From COMBO-56-21 sp041559015 (GTDB lineage: Archaea > Thermoplasmatota > Thermoplasmata > UBA10834), in contig JBFFED010000037.1 of assembly GCA_041559015.1 (NCBI GenBank), positions 1-19,786 on the forward strand: a DNA stretch of 19,786 bases, written 5' to 3'. The notes under the pieces were generated by a model. It was not told the DNA's origin and searched no databases. It saw nothing but the letters and a program-made list of their open reading frames with translations. Positions 7,339-14,461 of the stretch are shown in pieces. The position numbers and the translations under genes were made by a program. Each line of letters begins with the position of its first letter. Position 1 is the first letter of the stretch.

Positions 7339-7348
7339 AATATACGCA
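7339..7348 (+). promoter_or_regulatory. TATA-like box AATATACGCA for the NAD operon
   Basis: The decamer AATATACGCA starts 30 bases before the GTG at 7369, so the transcript is probably leaderless. It is identical to the box at 6101-6110. Confidence 0.62.
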
Positions 7349-7368
7349 GCCCATCCAATACTTCGCCC

Positions 7369-8154
7369 GTGAAATCCGAGCTGACCAAGATAGCGAACGA
7401 GGTCTACACAGCCTACCAGGAACTCCCCAAGGATTTCAACGGGCACCTTGAGGTCGGGAGGGGCGCGAGCGGGTCCGCGACCTCGAAGATAGACAGATAC
7501 GCGGAGGATACAATCCTGGCCTACCTCGACGAACACGACATCCGGCTGAACGTCCTGAGCGAGGAGGCGGGGTTCGTTGAGAGGGGCGGGAAGAAGACCA
7601 TTGTGGTCGACCCCATCGACGGCACGCTCAACTGCACGAAAGGGATACCGTTCTTCTCCGTCTCATTGGCCGTCGGCGACAGCCGCCTGCTGGACTGCGA
7701 GTACGCCCTTGTCAAGAACCTCTACACGGGTGACACCTACTACGCCAGGAGGGGCGGAGGGGCAGAGCTGAACGGCCACAGGATAGCGGTATCCAGGTAC
7801 GTCCAGGACGATTCGGTCTTCATCATGTTCGACGGCAAGGACGTCGCGCCTGATTCCGCGAGGGTGAAGTTGATTCCGAGCAGGGTGAGGACGATGGGGT
7901 GCGCCTCCCTGGAGATGTGCCTTGTCGCCCAGGGAGCGGTCCAGGCGCACTACATGAACTGCTCGAACTTCAAGAGGATGATCAGGATAATTGACATCGC
8001 CGCGAGCTGCCTCATACTGAGGGAGGCGGGAGGCGAGGTCGTCGACCTCGAGGGCAACAAGCTCGATATGGCGTTCGACCTCAAGGACAGGAAGAACTTC
8101 CTGGCCTACGGCGACCCCAAGGTGAAGGAGTTGGTAATACGAGGTTCGGAGTGA
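7369..8154 (+). CDS. Inositol monophosphatase-family phosphatase (possible NADP phosphatase/FBPase)
   Basis: The 261-residue protein is a lithium-sensitive-type Mg2+ phosphatase of the IMPase family. Metal ligands are visible: Glu65/Glu66 in LSEEAG, Asp81 and Asp84 in the signature VVDPIDGT (79-86), and Asp209 in IIDIAAS. Archaeal members dephosphorylate inositol-1-phosphate, fructose-1,6-bisphosphate or NADP. The next gene is NAD kinase, overlapping by 4 bases; in Methanocaldococcus the same two activities are fused in MJ0917, so NADP is a likely substrate here (inference). The start is GTG at 7369 with no ribosome site but a TATA-like box 30 bases upstream. It leads a probable four-gene operon ending with the JAMM protease. 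Confidence 0.9.
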   Translation: MKSELTKIANEVYTAYQELPKDFNGHLEVGRGASGSATSKIDRYAEDTILAYLDEHDIRLNVLSEEAGFVERGGKKTIVVDPIDGTLNCTKGIPFFSVSLAVGDSRLLDCEYALVKNLYTGDTYYARRGGGAELNGHRIAVSRYVQDDSVFIMFDGKDVAPDSARVKLIPSRVRTMGCASLEMCLVAQGAVQAHYMNCSNFKRMIRIIDIAASCLILREAGGEVVDLEGNKLDMAFDLKDRKNFLAYGDPKVKELVIRGSE

Positions 8155-8969
8155 CAGGCACGCCCCAGCTGAGCAGGTTCGGACCCGCTGCGAGGAAGGT
8201 CATGGAGGCCCTGAAAGGGGAGGACTATCTCGTGGACGAGCAGATAGCTGCCGCGGTGAAGTCCAAGGACGGCGTCCCGCTGAGCAAGATGAAAGTGGAC
8301 ATACTCATCACCGTCGGAGGAGACGGCACCATCCTAAGGACGCTGCAGGCGAACGATGCGCCCGTGATGGGCGTGAATGCCGGTGTACTGGGGTTCCTGA
8401 CGGAGGTGCAGGCGGACAAGATAAAGGAGGCCATCCGGAGGCTCAAGACGGGAAGGTATCACATCGACGAGCGCATGAAGCTCAAGACCACCCTCAACGG
8501 CAAGAGGCTCGAGGACGCGACCAACGAGACCGTCATCCACACCGCGCACATAGCCAAGATGCGCGACTTCGCTATATCCATAGACGGCACGCGCGCGACG
8601 GAAGTGCGCGCGGACGGGATAATCGTCGCCACGCCCACCGGCTCCACATCCTACGCGATGAGCGTCGGTTCGTCCATAATAGACCCCAGGGTGGAGGCGT
8701 TCGTTATTGCACCCATAGCGCCCTTCAGACTCGCGGCGAGGCCCCTCGTGGTGGCGGCCAAGAGCAAGATCGCCGTGACAATTAGGGAGCCGAAGGAGTG
8801 CATAATGGTCATCGACGGTCAGTCGGAGTTCACCATAAGAGGTGACGAGCGCCTTGTGTTCACCGCTTCCGAGAAAAAGGCCAGGTTCGTCAGCTTCAAG
8901 GACGACTTCTACAAGAACCTCGAGGAGAAACTCATCGCCTCGGCGCCGTTCGCCGCACAGAGGCACTGA
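8151..8969 (+). CDS. nadK: NAD kinase
   Basis: The 272-residue protein phosphorylates NAD to NADP in the cytoplasm. It carries the family motifs GGDGT (residues 56-60), the following GVNAGVLGFLTE, NE (125-126) and the glycine-rich TPTGSTSY (161-168), followed by the C-terminal all-beta domain with a DGQ near IMVIDGQSEF. The GTG start at 8151 overlaps the phosphatase stop (GTGA), so the two are translationally coupled. The codons just upstream in the same frame read R-F-G-V-T-G-T-P, which looks like the first beta strand of the family, yet no ATG, GTG or TTG precedes them. The N-terminus is therefore slightly short, or the two genes were once fused. Confidence 0.94.
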   Translation: MTGTPQLSRFGPAARKVMEALKGEDYLVDEQIAAAVKSKDGVPLSKMKVDILITVGGDGTILRTLQANDAPVMGVNAGVLGFLTEVQADKIKEAIRRLKTGRYHIDERMKLKTTLNGKRLEDATNETVIHTAHIAKMRDFAISIDGTRATEVRADGIIVATPTGSTSYAMSVGSSIIDPRVEAFVIAPIAPFRLAARPLVVAAKSKIAVTIREPKECIMVIDGQSEFTIRGDERLVFTASEKKARFVSFKDDFYKNLEEKLIASAPFAAQRH

Positions 8970-8989
8970 CCGACACCGGGGATAGGACC

Positions 8990-9526
8990 GTGACCAACGT
9001 CAAGACGCAGGCAGAGGTGATACGATACCCCAAGCACTGGTTCGCGGCGCTCGCGCTCGTGTTCGAATCCGTCCTGATGTACTGGCTGGCCTCCGCGCTG
9101 ATCGACCCGAAGACCGTCCTGCGCGAGTTCTGGCTGGCGTTCTGTCCGATCGCTGGCGCCCTGCTGTTCCTGTTCCTTGTACCCCCGCTTCTGACCGACC
9201 ACCTGGCCGGAGAGAAGGCGCTCAGGCTGCGCATGGGGCTCCTGGTCAATCAGTCGATTCCCTACGAATGGGTGATGGAAGTCGAGGAGGCTTCTGTAAA
9301 CCGCGGAGGCATGAGGGTCGGGATAGGGGTCAGGTACTTCCCGATCTCCAAATTGTTGTTCGTCACGTCCGGATTCACGAGCATCGCCAAGCTCAAGCTG
9401 GACGGTGAGCACGAGCTAGGAGGCCTCCGGAGGAGGAGCGTGGAGACGGTGATAATCAGCGTTAGCAATCTCCCCCGTTTCATGGATGTCATGCGCTCCA
9501 GGATAGGAGCCCGAGGGGGCGGTTAG
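8990..9526 (+). CDS. Two-TM membrane protein with PH-like cytoplasmic domain
   Basis: The 178-residue protein has two membrane helices near the N-terminus (about residues 17-37 and 47-68) and a cytoplasmic beta-rich domain after them. Strand patterns such as KALRLRMGLLVNQSIPYEWV and ETVIISVSNLPRFMDVM resemble bacterial PH-like (DUF304-type) domains attached to paired TM helices; this is by pattern only. The start is GTG at 8990 with GGGGA 6 bases upstream, 20 bases after nadK. It sits between NAD kinase and the JAMM protease in one operon. Function unknown. Confidence 0.78.
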   Translation: MTNVKTQAEVIRYPKHWFAALALVFESVLMYWLASALIDPKTVLREFWLAFCPIAGALLFLFLVPPLLTDHLAGEKALRLRMGLLVNQSIPYEWVMEVEEASVNRGGMRVGIGVRYFPISKLLFVTSGFTSIAKLKLDGEHELGGLRRRSVETVIISVSNLPRFMDVMRSRIGARGGG

Positions 9527-9567
9527 CGCTGCCGCTGTTCGGCCTCTCGAATGACCCGAGGGCGCGC

Positions 9568-9933
9568 GTGAGGAGCATCAAGAAGCGCACCCTCAGGATG
9601 ATAATGGCCGCCTCGAAGTCCCAATATCCCGAGGAGTTCGGGGCCATGCTGAGAGCTGAGGGCGACGTGATCAACGAGCTGATGCTTCTCCCTGGGACCG
9701 TCTCAGGCGAGAGGCACGCAATATTCCAGTTCCACAACCTCCCGATTGACTTCACCGTGGTGGGGACCGTGCACTCGCATCCCTCTGGCGACTGCTATCC
9801 CTCGGGCGCGGACCTCGCGCTGTTCAGGAAGTACGGCTGGGTGCACATCATCTCAGGCGAGCCCTTCGACATGTACAGCTGGGCCGCCTTCGACGGGAAG
9901 GGCGAGCCCATCGAGCTCTCAGTTGTCGACTAG
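9568..9933 (+). CDS. Mov34/MPN-type JAMM metalloprotease
   Basis: The 121-residue protein is a single JAMM domain, a zinc isopeptidase/peptidase fold. The full catalytic set is visible: a Glu at 23 or 24 (PEEFGAML), His69 and His71 in HSH, Ser79 and Asp82, spaced as HSHx7Sx2D. Archaeal relatives cleave ubiquitin-like SAMP modifiers or C-terminal tails of sulfur-carrier proteins; no such partner is encoded nearby. The GTG at 9568 has GAGGG about 6 bases upstream. The frame stays open further upstream without ATG or GTG, so the N-terminus may be slightly longer. It is the last gene of the NAD operon and overlaps the convergent clostripain gene by 4 bases. Confidence 0.88.
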   Translation: MRSIKKRTLRMIMAASKSQYPEEFGAMLRAEGDVINELMLLPGTVSGERHAIFQFHNLPIDFTVVGTVHSHPSGDCYPSGADLALFRKYGWVHIISGEPFDMYSWAAFDGKGEPIELSVVD

Positions 9934-11174
9934 ACGACATTCCCCGGACTCTTCACGGTCCAGAAGAGTTCCATGAACTCTATCCACCCCTCGCTCCCGA
10001 AGGCGTACTCCGGGTAGTAGCCCGGCAGCTCGAACTCGTGCTGCGGGAACTGCAGGCCGAGGCCGTTCACGAACCCCTCTAGGACATGGGTGTCCTGAAG
10101 CGCCACTATCGTCTCGTCGAAGGATGCAAGGACCTGCGCGCACGCGTCGCTGACCTCCGAGGACTCTGACAACTGCATGAGCGTGTCCACGAAGTTCCTG
10201 AGATCGATCAGGCCTGCCTCGCCCGCGCCGTACTGGAAGGTCGATGTCCCTCTTGCCTGGGAGAGCGCCTGGGTGAATGCGGCCATGTCAACGCTGATCA
10301 GCGATGCTACCTCCTGGAAGTCCGCGACCAACGTCCGTGTCATCGCCAGGTCTATTGCCGCGTGGCAGTTGACAATCTCCGACATGACAGGGGTCTGGCT
10401 GAGCAGTATGTCCACCTGCTCGATGAACATCGCAGCGCACTCCCTTGGGGTCATGTACGGGTCCTCAACCATCTCCCTGAAGACCTGGTCGTACGGATAC
10501 CCTCTCCAGCCCGTGTATGTCTGGCTGGCCAGCAAGAAGTCTATCTCGACCCCGCTGATGGCGTACTCGTAGGCGACCTCCACCTGTCCGACAAGGCATT
10601 CGTCCGCACCGATGATGTCCACCTTGTACCCCTCAAGCGCTTCGATGACTTCGTGATGCGTCAGGGCATCACCAACCCCTAGCTCAGGCCCGTTGTCGTC
10701 CCAACAGATTATGTTCGGTGAACCGTGGTTCCAGAACATCAGGACAGTGTGCTCAGCGGGAGTGGCCTCGTATGTGTACTCAATGAAGCTCCTGAGCGTG
10801 GCGGGGTCTCCCATGTTCGCCTCCTCACCGTTCCAGGGGAAGTCCGTCATCTCTTCCATCGATCCATCGAGCATCTTGAACAGATTCGCGGGTCCCTCCC
10901 ACCTGTCGACGAACACATAGCACACCACCTCGTCCGTCGAACCGACTGACATCAGCTCGTCGAAGTCGCTCTCGACGACAGGGACGTGGAACATGCCGGC
11001 ATTGACGTCGAGGTTGTTGTCCGCGACAAGGTAGATCAGCAACCTCCACTGGGCAATCCCGTTGTCCTCCAAGGGTTCCTCCTCGGACATCGATACATTC
11101 GAAGCCTGGGTCACAAACGCGCTCATGGCGAGCACGGAAACAATCAGAGCTGCTACTAGTCCTTGTGTCTTCAT
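9930..11174 (-). CDS. Secreted clostripain-like (C11) cysteine protease
   Basis: The 414-residue protein has a signal peptide (about residues 1-25) and then a clostripain-family domain beginning with QWRLLIYLVADNNLD (42-56). The catalytic His is His150 in FWNHG and the catalytic Cys is Cys193 in GADECLVGQVEVAYE, the expected C11 spacing. C11 proteases cut after Arg or Lys and often self-activate. There is no C-terminal anchor, so it should be released outside or stay in the envelope. The ATG at 11174 follows GGAGGT by 8 bases; an upstream in-frame start at 11204 would spoil the signal peptide. A TATA-like box at 11231-11238 gives a short leader. It is divergent from the papain-like protease gene. 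Confidence 0.92.
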   Translation of the reverse strand: MKTQGLVAALIVSVLAMSAFVTQASNVSMSEEEPLEDNGIAQWRLLIYLVADNNLDVNAGMFHVPVVESDFDELMSVGSTDEVVCYVFVDRWEGPANLFKMLDGSMEEMTDFPWNGEEANMGDPATLRSFIEYTYEATPAEHTVLMFWNHGSPNIICWDDNGPELGVGDALTHHEVIEALEGYKVDIIGADECLVGQVEVAYEYAISGVEIDFLLASQTYTGWRGYPYDQVFREMVEDPYMTPRECAAMFIEQVDILLSQTPVMSEIVNCHAAIDLAMTRTLVADFQEVASLISVDMAAFTQALSQARGTSTFQYGAGEAGLIDLRNFVDTLMQLSESSEVSDACAQVLASFDETIVALQDTHVLEGFVNGLGLQFPQHEFELPGYYPEYAFGSEGWIEFMELFWTVKSPGNVV

Positions 11175-11230
11175 TCTCACGACCTCCCCCCGGCAGCCCA
11201 ACAAGGTCAGTGGGGCGAATCCACGGCAAG

Positions 11231-11238
11231 CTATATAT
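11231..11238 (-). promoter_or_regulatory. TATA-like box for the clostripain gene
   Basis: The minus strand reads ATATATAG, 57-64 bases before the ATG at 11174, giving a leader of about 35 bases that contains GGAGGT. The 164-base region between the two protease starts holds this box and a T-rich stretch near 11250 that may belong to the plus-strand gene. Confidence 0.55.
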
Positions 11239-11338
11239 CGGTAACGGCCTTTTTTTACATACTGACTCGGAAAGATAGATAGACCGGAGAATCAGTTGCC
11301 TCCTTCGCTCAGGAACCGGCCGAAGCTCAGGTTTGAAC

Positions 11339-13564
11339 ATGCATCCGATACTCGACGCCGCAGGATTCACCCGCAGACTTGCCCCATCCATCGTTGTGGT
11401 ACTGTGCCTGATCCTCCTGTTCACGCCCGTCGAGGGGAACGACGACTTATACAGTGTGACATCCGAACAACCCGAGGGCACACCACTGGTCTATCACAAG
11501 ATGACAGATTCCGAGATGTTGGCCTACAAGGCCATCTTCGGCGTGAGAGACGCGGCGACCGACTACAATGTCCTGATCGACGGACACGGGACCGGCAAGG
11601 CGCCCCCGACGGAGGAAGCGTATGACGCCCTCGTCGGGCAGATGAACGTGCTGGACTATGTTGAGCCGATGGCGCTTCCGGCTGCATTCGATCTGTCCGC
11701 GTCCCCGTCCTTCCCCAAGGTCGACAGCCAGGGGCAGCAGGGCTCGTGCACAGGTTGGGCGGTCACCTATTACGCGTACGGGTACATCGAGGCGGTCGAC
11801 CACGGGTGGATGGAGGCCAAGTCTGGCAACACGTCCCAGTTACTCTCTCCCGCCTGGACCTACAACAAGGTGAACGGAGGCGTTGATGGCGGTTCATGGG
11901 AAGGGGACAACATCATGATCCTCAAGGACTGGGGGACTTCGACCATGGCGGAGTTGCCCTACGATGACTCGGACTGGACGGACTGGGGGTCTCCAAGGGC
12001 CTTCCGGGAGGCGCCCATGCACAGGGTCCACGAAGGCTTCCAGATCCATTATGATGGCGAATCCACTGTCGAAACGGTCAAGACGCTCGTCTATGGGGGG
12101 ACTCCTGTCACTTTCGGGTTGAACGCGAACGGCTACAACAAGGGTTTCAAGGACGGCAACTACATCATCTCAGCTGAGGAATACAACTCAGACTGGTGGC
12201 CAAACCACGCGAACACATTCGTGGGCTTTGACGACTCGGTAACGGACGACGGCGAGGTCGGGGCGTTCAGGGTCGTCAACTCCTGGGGAAGTGCGTGGGG
12301 TGAAGACGGCTACTACTGGCTGACATACGACGCGTTCATGGAGATGTCGTACCTTCTGGATCTATGCTTCGTTGAGGACATCGAGGATTACTCGCCCTCG
12401 ATGAGGGCGGTCTGGCATTTCGATCCCGCACCGTCCCGTGATGTCCCGACGGAGGTCGCGATAGGGGCTTATGGTGCCGCCGATGAGAGCAAGAGCCCGT
12501 ACTACTGGCTCAGCAGTGATACGACCTTGAGGTTCCCCACTTACATGTGCCTGGACATCAGCGAGTTCAAGAGCGTCTACGACTCCGGAACAGATGACTT
12601 CTACATCTCGATGGAGGCGACGGGTGCGCCAGGAACACTCGAGGGATTCAAGGTGGAGCTGTTCGAGACGTCCTACGATCCAGCAGCCCCGACGCAGGCA
12701 TCCGGTGAGGCCTGGAATGACCCTCAGGCAATCCCTGGACACATAGACACCTCCTTCCAGTACTACCCACCCGTCGACCTGGCTGACGCGTTGGACTTGT
12801 CTGCGCCCTTGGCCACTGATGGCGATGTCCTATGGGTGGGGGTTGACCATGAATGGATATTTGGCGGAGATGCCGCCCAGAGCGGGAACATAGATGACTT
12901 CGAGGAATCACGGATGAGTGCGGAGATCCTCGGGCCATTGACTGTCGGGTTCGAATGGAAGGTCTCCTCGGAAGCGGGAGACGATATTCTCACCTTCGAT
13001 GTCGACGGAGTGGAGCTCTGTGCGATAAGCGGAGACATCGATTGGGAAGCGAGGAGCTTCGATTTGGACGAAGGCCCGCATGTGGTTTCGTGGACCTATG
13101 TCAAGGGAGCCTCCGGCTCGGACCTGGACGACTGCGGATGGGTCGATAACCTGACACTCTCATCAGCGGTTCAGCAACCACCTGTCGCCCACTATGAGAT
13201 ATTCCCGCCCACCGGGGACATCACGACCGTGTTCGAATTCGACGCCAGTGGCTCGTCCGATCCAGATGACCCGGAGGCCGTTCTCCTGGCGCGATGGGAC
13301 TGGGATGGGGATGGCACATGGGATACGGAATGGTCAGAGCAGCTTTTGGCATATCACACGTTCGACACGCCTGACGAGTACACCGTGCGCCTGGAGGTGA
13401 TGGACTCCGACGGACTGACCGACGATTTCGAGCGGCAGGTCACCGTTTTGGAGGTGATACCTGAGTTCGGGGATATCATAGGATCCATCGTGGTCGCGAT
13501 CACCGGTATGATGGTGGTCGCCCTCTCGACGAAGCGGAGGCGCGCGAGTCCCCGCGGACTATGA
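11339..13564 (+). CDS. Secreted papain-like (C1A) protease with PKD domain and PEF-CTERM-like tail
   Basis: The 741-residue protein has a signal peptide (about 1-33), a short pro-region, and a papain-fold domain (about 115-350). The catalytic residues are visible: oxyanion Gln131, Cys137 in GQQGSCTGWA, His290 in NHANTFVGFD and Asn314 in VNSWGSAWGEDGYYW. Then come a beta region, a MAM/lectin-like sandwich (about 535-612, ending CGWVDNLTLSS), a PKD domain (about 615-703, with WDWDGDGTWD), and a C-terminal tail IPEFG (PEFG at 708-711), TM helix and basic RRR. The tail matches the PEF-CTERM sorting signal handled by archaeosortases, so the protease is probably fixed to the surface. The ATG at 11339 is used; a TTG two codons upstream is possible. 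The 3' end overlaps the next gene by 6 bases. Confidence 0.93.
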   Translation: MHPILDAAGFTRRLAPSIVVVLCLILLFTPVEGNDDLYSVTSEQPEGTPLVYHKMTDSEMLAYKAIFGVRDAATDYNVLIDGHGTGKAPPTEEAYDALVGQMNVLDYVEPMALPAAFDLSASPSFPKVDSQGQQGSCTGWAVTYYAYGYIEAVDHGWMEAKSGNTSQLLSPAWTYNKVNGGVDGGSWEGDNIMILKDWGTSTMAELPYDDSDWTDWGSPRAFREAPMHRVHEGFQIHYDGESTVETVKTLVYGGTPVTFGLNANGYNKGFKDGNYIISAEEYNSDWWPNHANTFVGFDDSVTDDGEVGAFRVVNSWGSAWGEDGYYWLTYDAFMEMSYLLDLCFVEDIEDYSPSMRAVWHFDPAPSRDVPTEVAIGAYGAADESKSPYYWLSSDTTLRFPTYMCLDISEFKSVYDSGTDDFYISMEATGAPGTLEGFKVELFETSYDPAAPTQASGEAWNDPQAIPGHIDTSFQYYPPVDLADALDLSAPLATDGDVLWVGVDHEWIFGGDAAQSGNIDDFEESRMSAEILGPLTVGFEWKVSSEAGDDILTFDVDGVELCAISGDIDWEARSFDLDEGPHVVSWTYVKGASGSDLDDCGWVDNLTLSSAVQQPPVAHYEIFPPTGDITTVFEFDASGSSDPDDPEAVLLARWDWDGDGTWDTEWSEQLLAYHTFDTPDEYTVRLEVMDSDGLTDDFERQVTVLEVIPEFGDIIGSIVVAITGMMVVALSTKRRRASPRGL

Positions 13565-14377
13565 CGGGAGCTTCTTGCTGCTCTCCCTTGCCATCACCCT
13601 TCGGATGTCGTTGCACACGATCGCAGCTCCGATTATGGTCGCGACGGCCTCAACCCATCTTATGGCTATGGCATCAGGCAGTTTCCCAGAACGGGTGCCT
13701 GACATCTCGATCCATCCCAGAACCTCGCCCTCAGCGCCAGGTATCACGACATCGATGTAGTCGCCCTCGACTGCCATGTCGAGCGAGCTCCGCTTGAAGT
13801 CGAGCATGAACGGCCTGCTGTAAGAGTCCTTCTCATCGTCCGTGTAGGGGCTGTCCTCTGCGAGGTACAGCCGCGTGAGCTTGCCCATCGTGGTGCACTT
13901 GTACTTCTTGTCATCCCAGAACTCCGACTCGGTATACTGTATCTTCCTGGTAGCTGCCTCTGCTTCCGGCCTCATGCCCAGCAGGTACTCGTATCTGTAC
14001 ATGCCGTCGGTCGCGCTCTTCAGCCCTATCGCCACCTCTCGTATCGAAAACTGCTTCTGTATGATAGCAGCGGCCTCCGCTATCATCGAACGGATGTTGA
14101 TCTGCGTCTTGCAGAGATTCCCCATGAGAGCGCACATGGCCTCAATCGTCCTGGAAATCGGCTCCCTGTTCATGGCCAGATAATCCATGCGCATCTTATG
14201 GGCGACCTCGCGTGGCTCGATCTTGTCCCTCGAGGGCATCTTGTCGAGTATCCTGCCCGCCCTCTTGCCCAGTTCCTCGGAAACCTCCGTCAGGGCTCCT
14301 GACCTGAGGGGCTTTCCGCAGCTGCGGCACTCCTTAGCTCCAGGCGTGTTCTGGGATCCACAGTCAGAGCACTTCAC
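13559..14377 (-). CDS. Zinc-ribbon protein with GAF-like sensor domain
   Basis: The 272-residue cytoplasmic protein begins with a zinc ribbon (Cys3, Cys6, Cys17, Cys20) and a basic linker. A helical region and a GAF-like domain follow (about residues 80-260), with beta segments such as IDVVIPGAEGEVLGWIEM and a closing helix VEAVATIIGAAIVCNDI. This layout suggests a small-molecule or redox sensor without an output domain. The GTG start at 14377 has GGAGG 6 bases upstream. It lies 84 bases downstream of the ClC gene on the same strand and overlaps the papain-like gene by 6 bases. The GAF call is by pattern and moderate; the ligand is unknown. Confidence 0.78.
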   Translation of the reverse strand: MKCSDCGSQNTPGAKECRSCGKPLRSGALTEVSEELGKRAGRILDKMPSRDKIEPREVAHKMRMDYLAMNREPISRTIEAMCALMGNLCKTQINIRSMIAEAAAIIQKQFSIREVAIGLKSATDGMYRYEYLLGMRPEAEAATRKIQYTESEFWDDKKYKCTTMGKLTRLYLAEDSPYTDDEKDSYSRPFMLDFKRSSLDMAVEGDYIDVVIPGAEGEVLGWIEMSGTRSGKLPDAIAIRWVEAVATIIGAAIVCNDIRRVMARESSKKLPS

Positions 14378-14461
14378 GCCTTTCCTCCGACCACCGGATA
14401 CACTTCATCATGTTTGTGCCTTTCGAACGGTTAGGCAGGTGGTGAGAGACTGGCCACGCTC

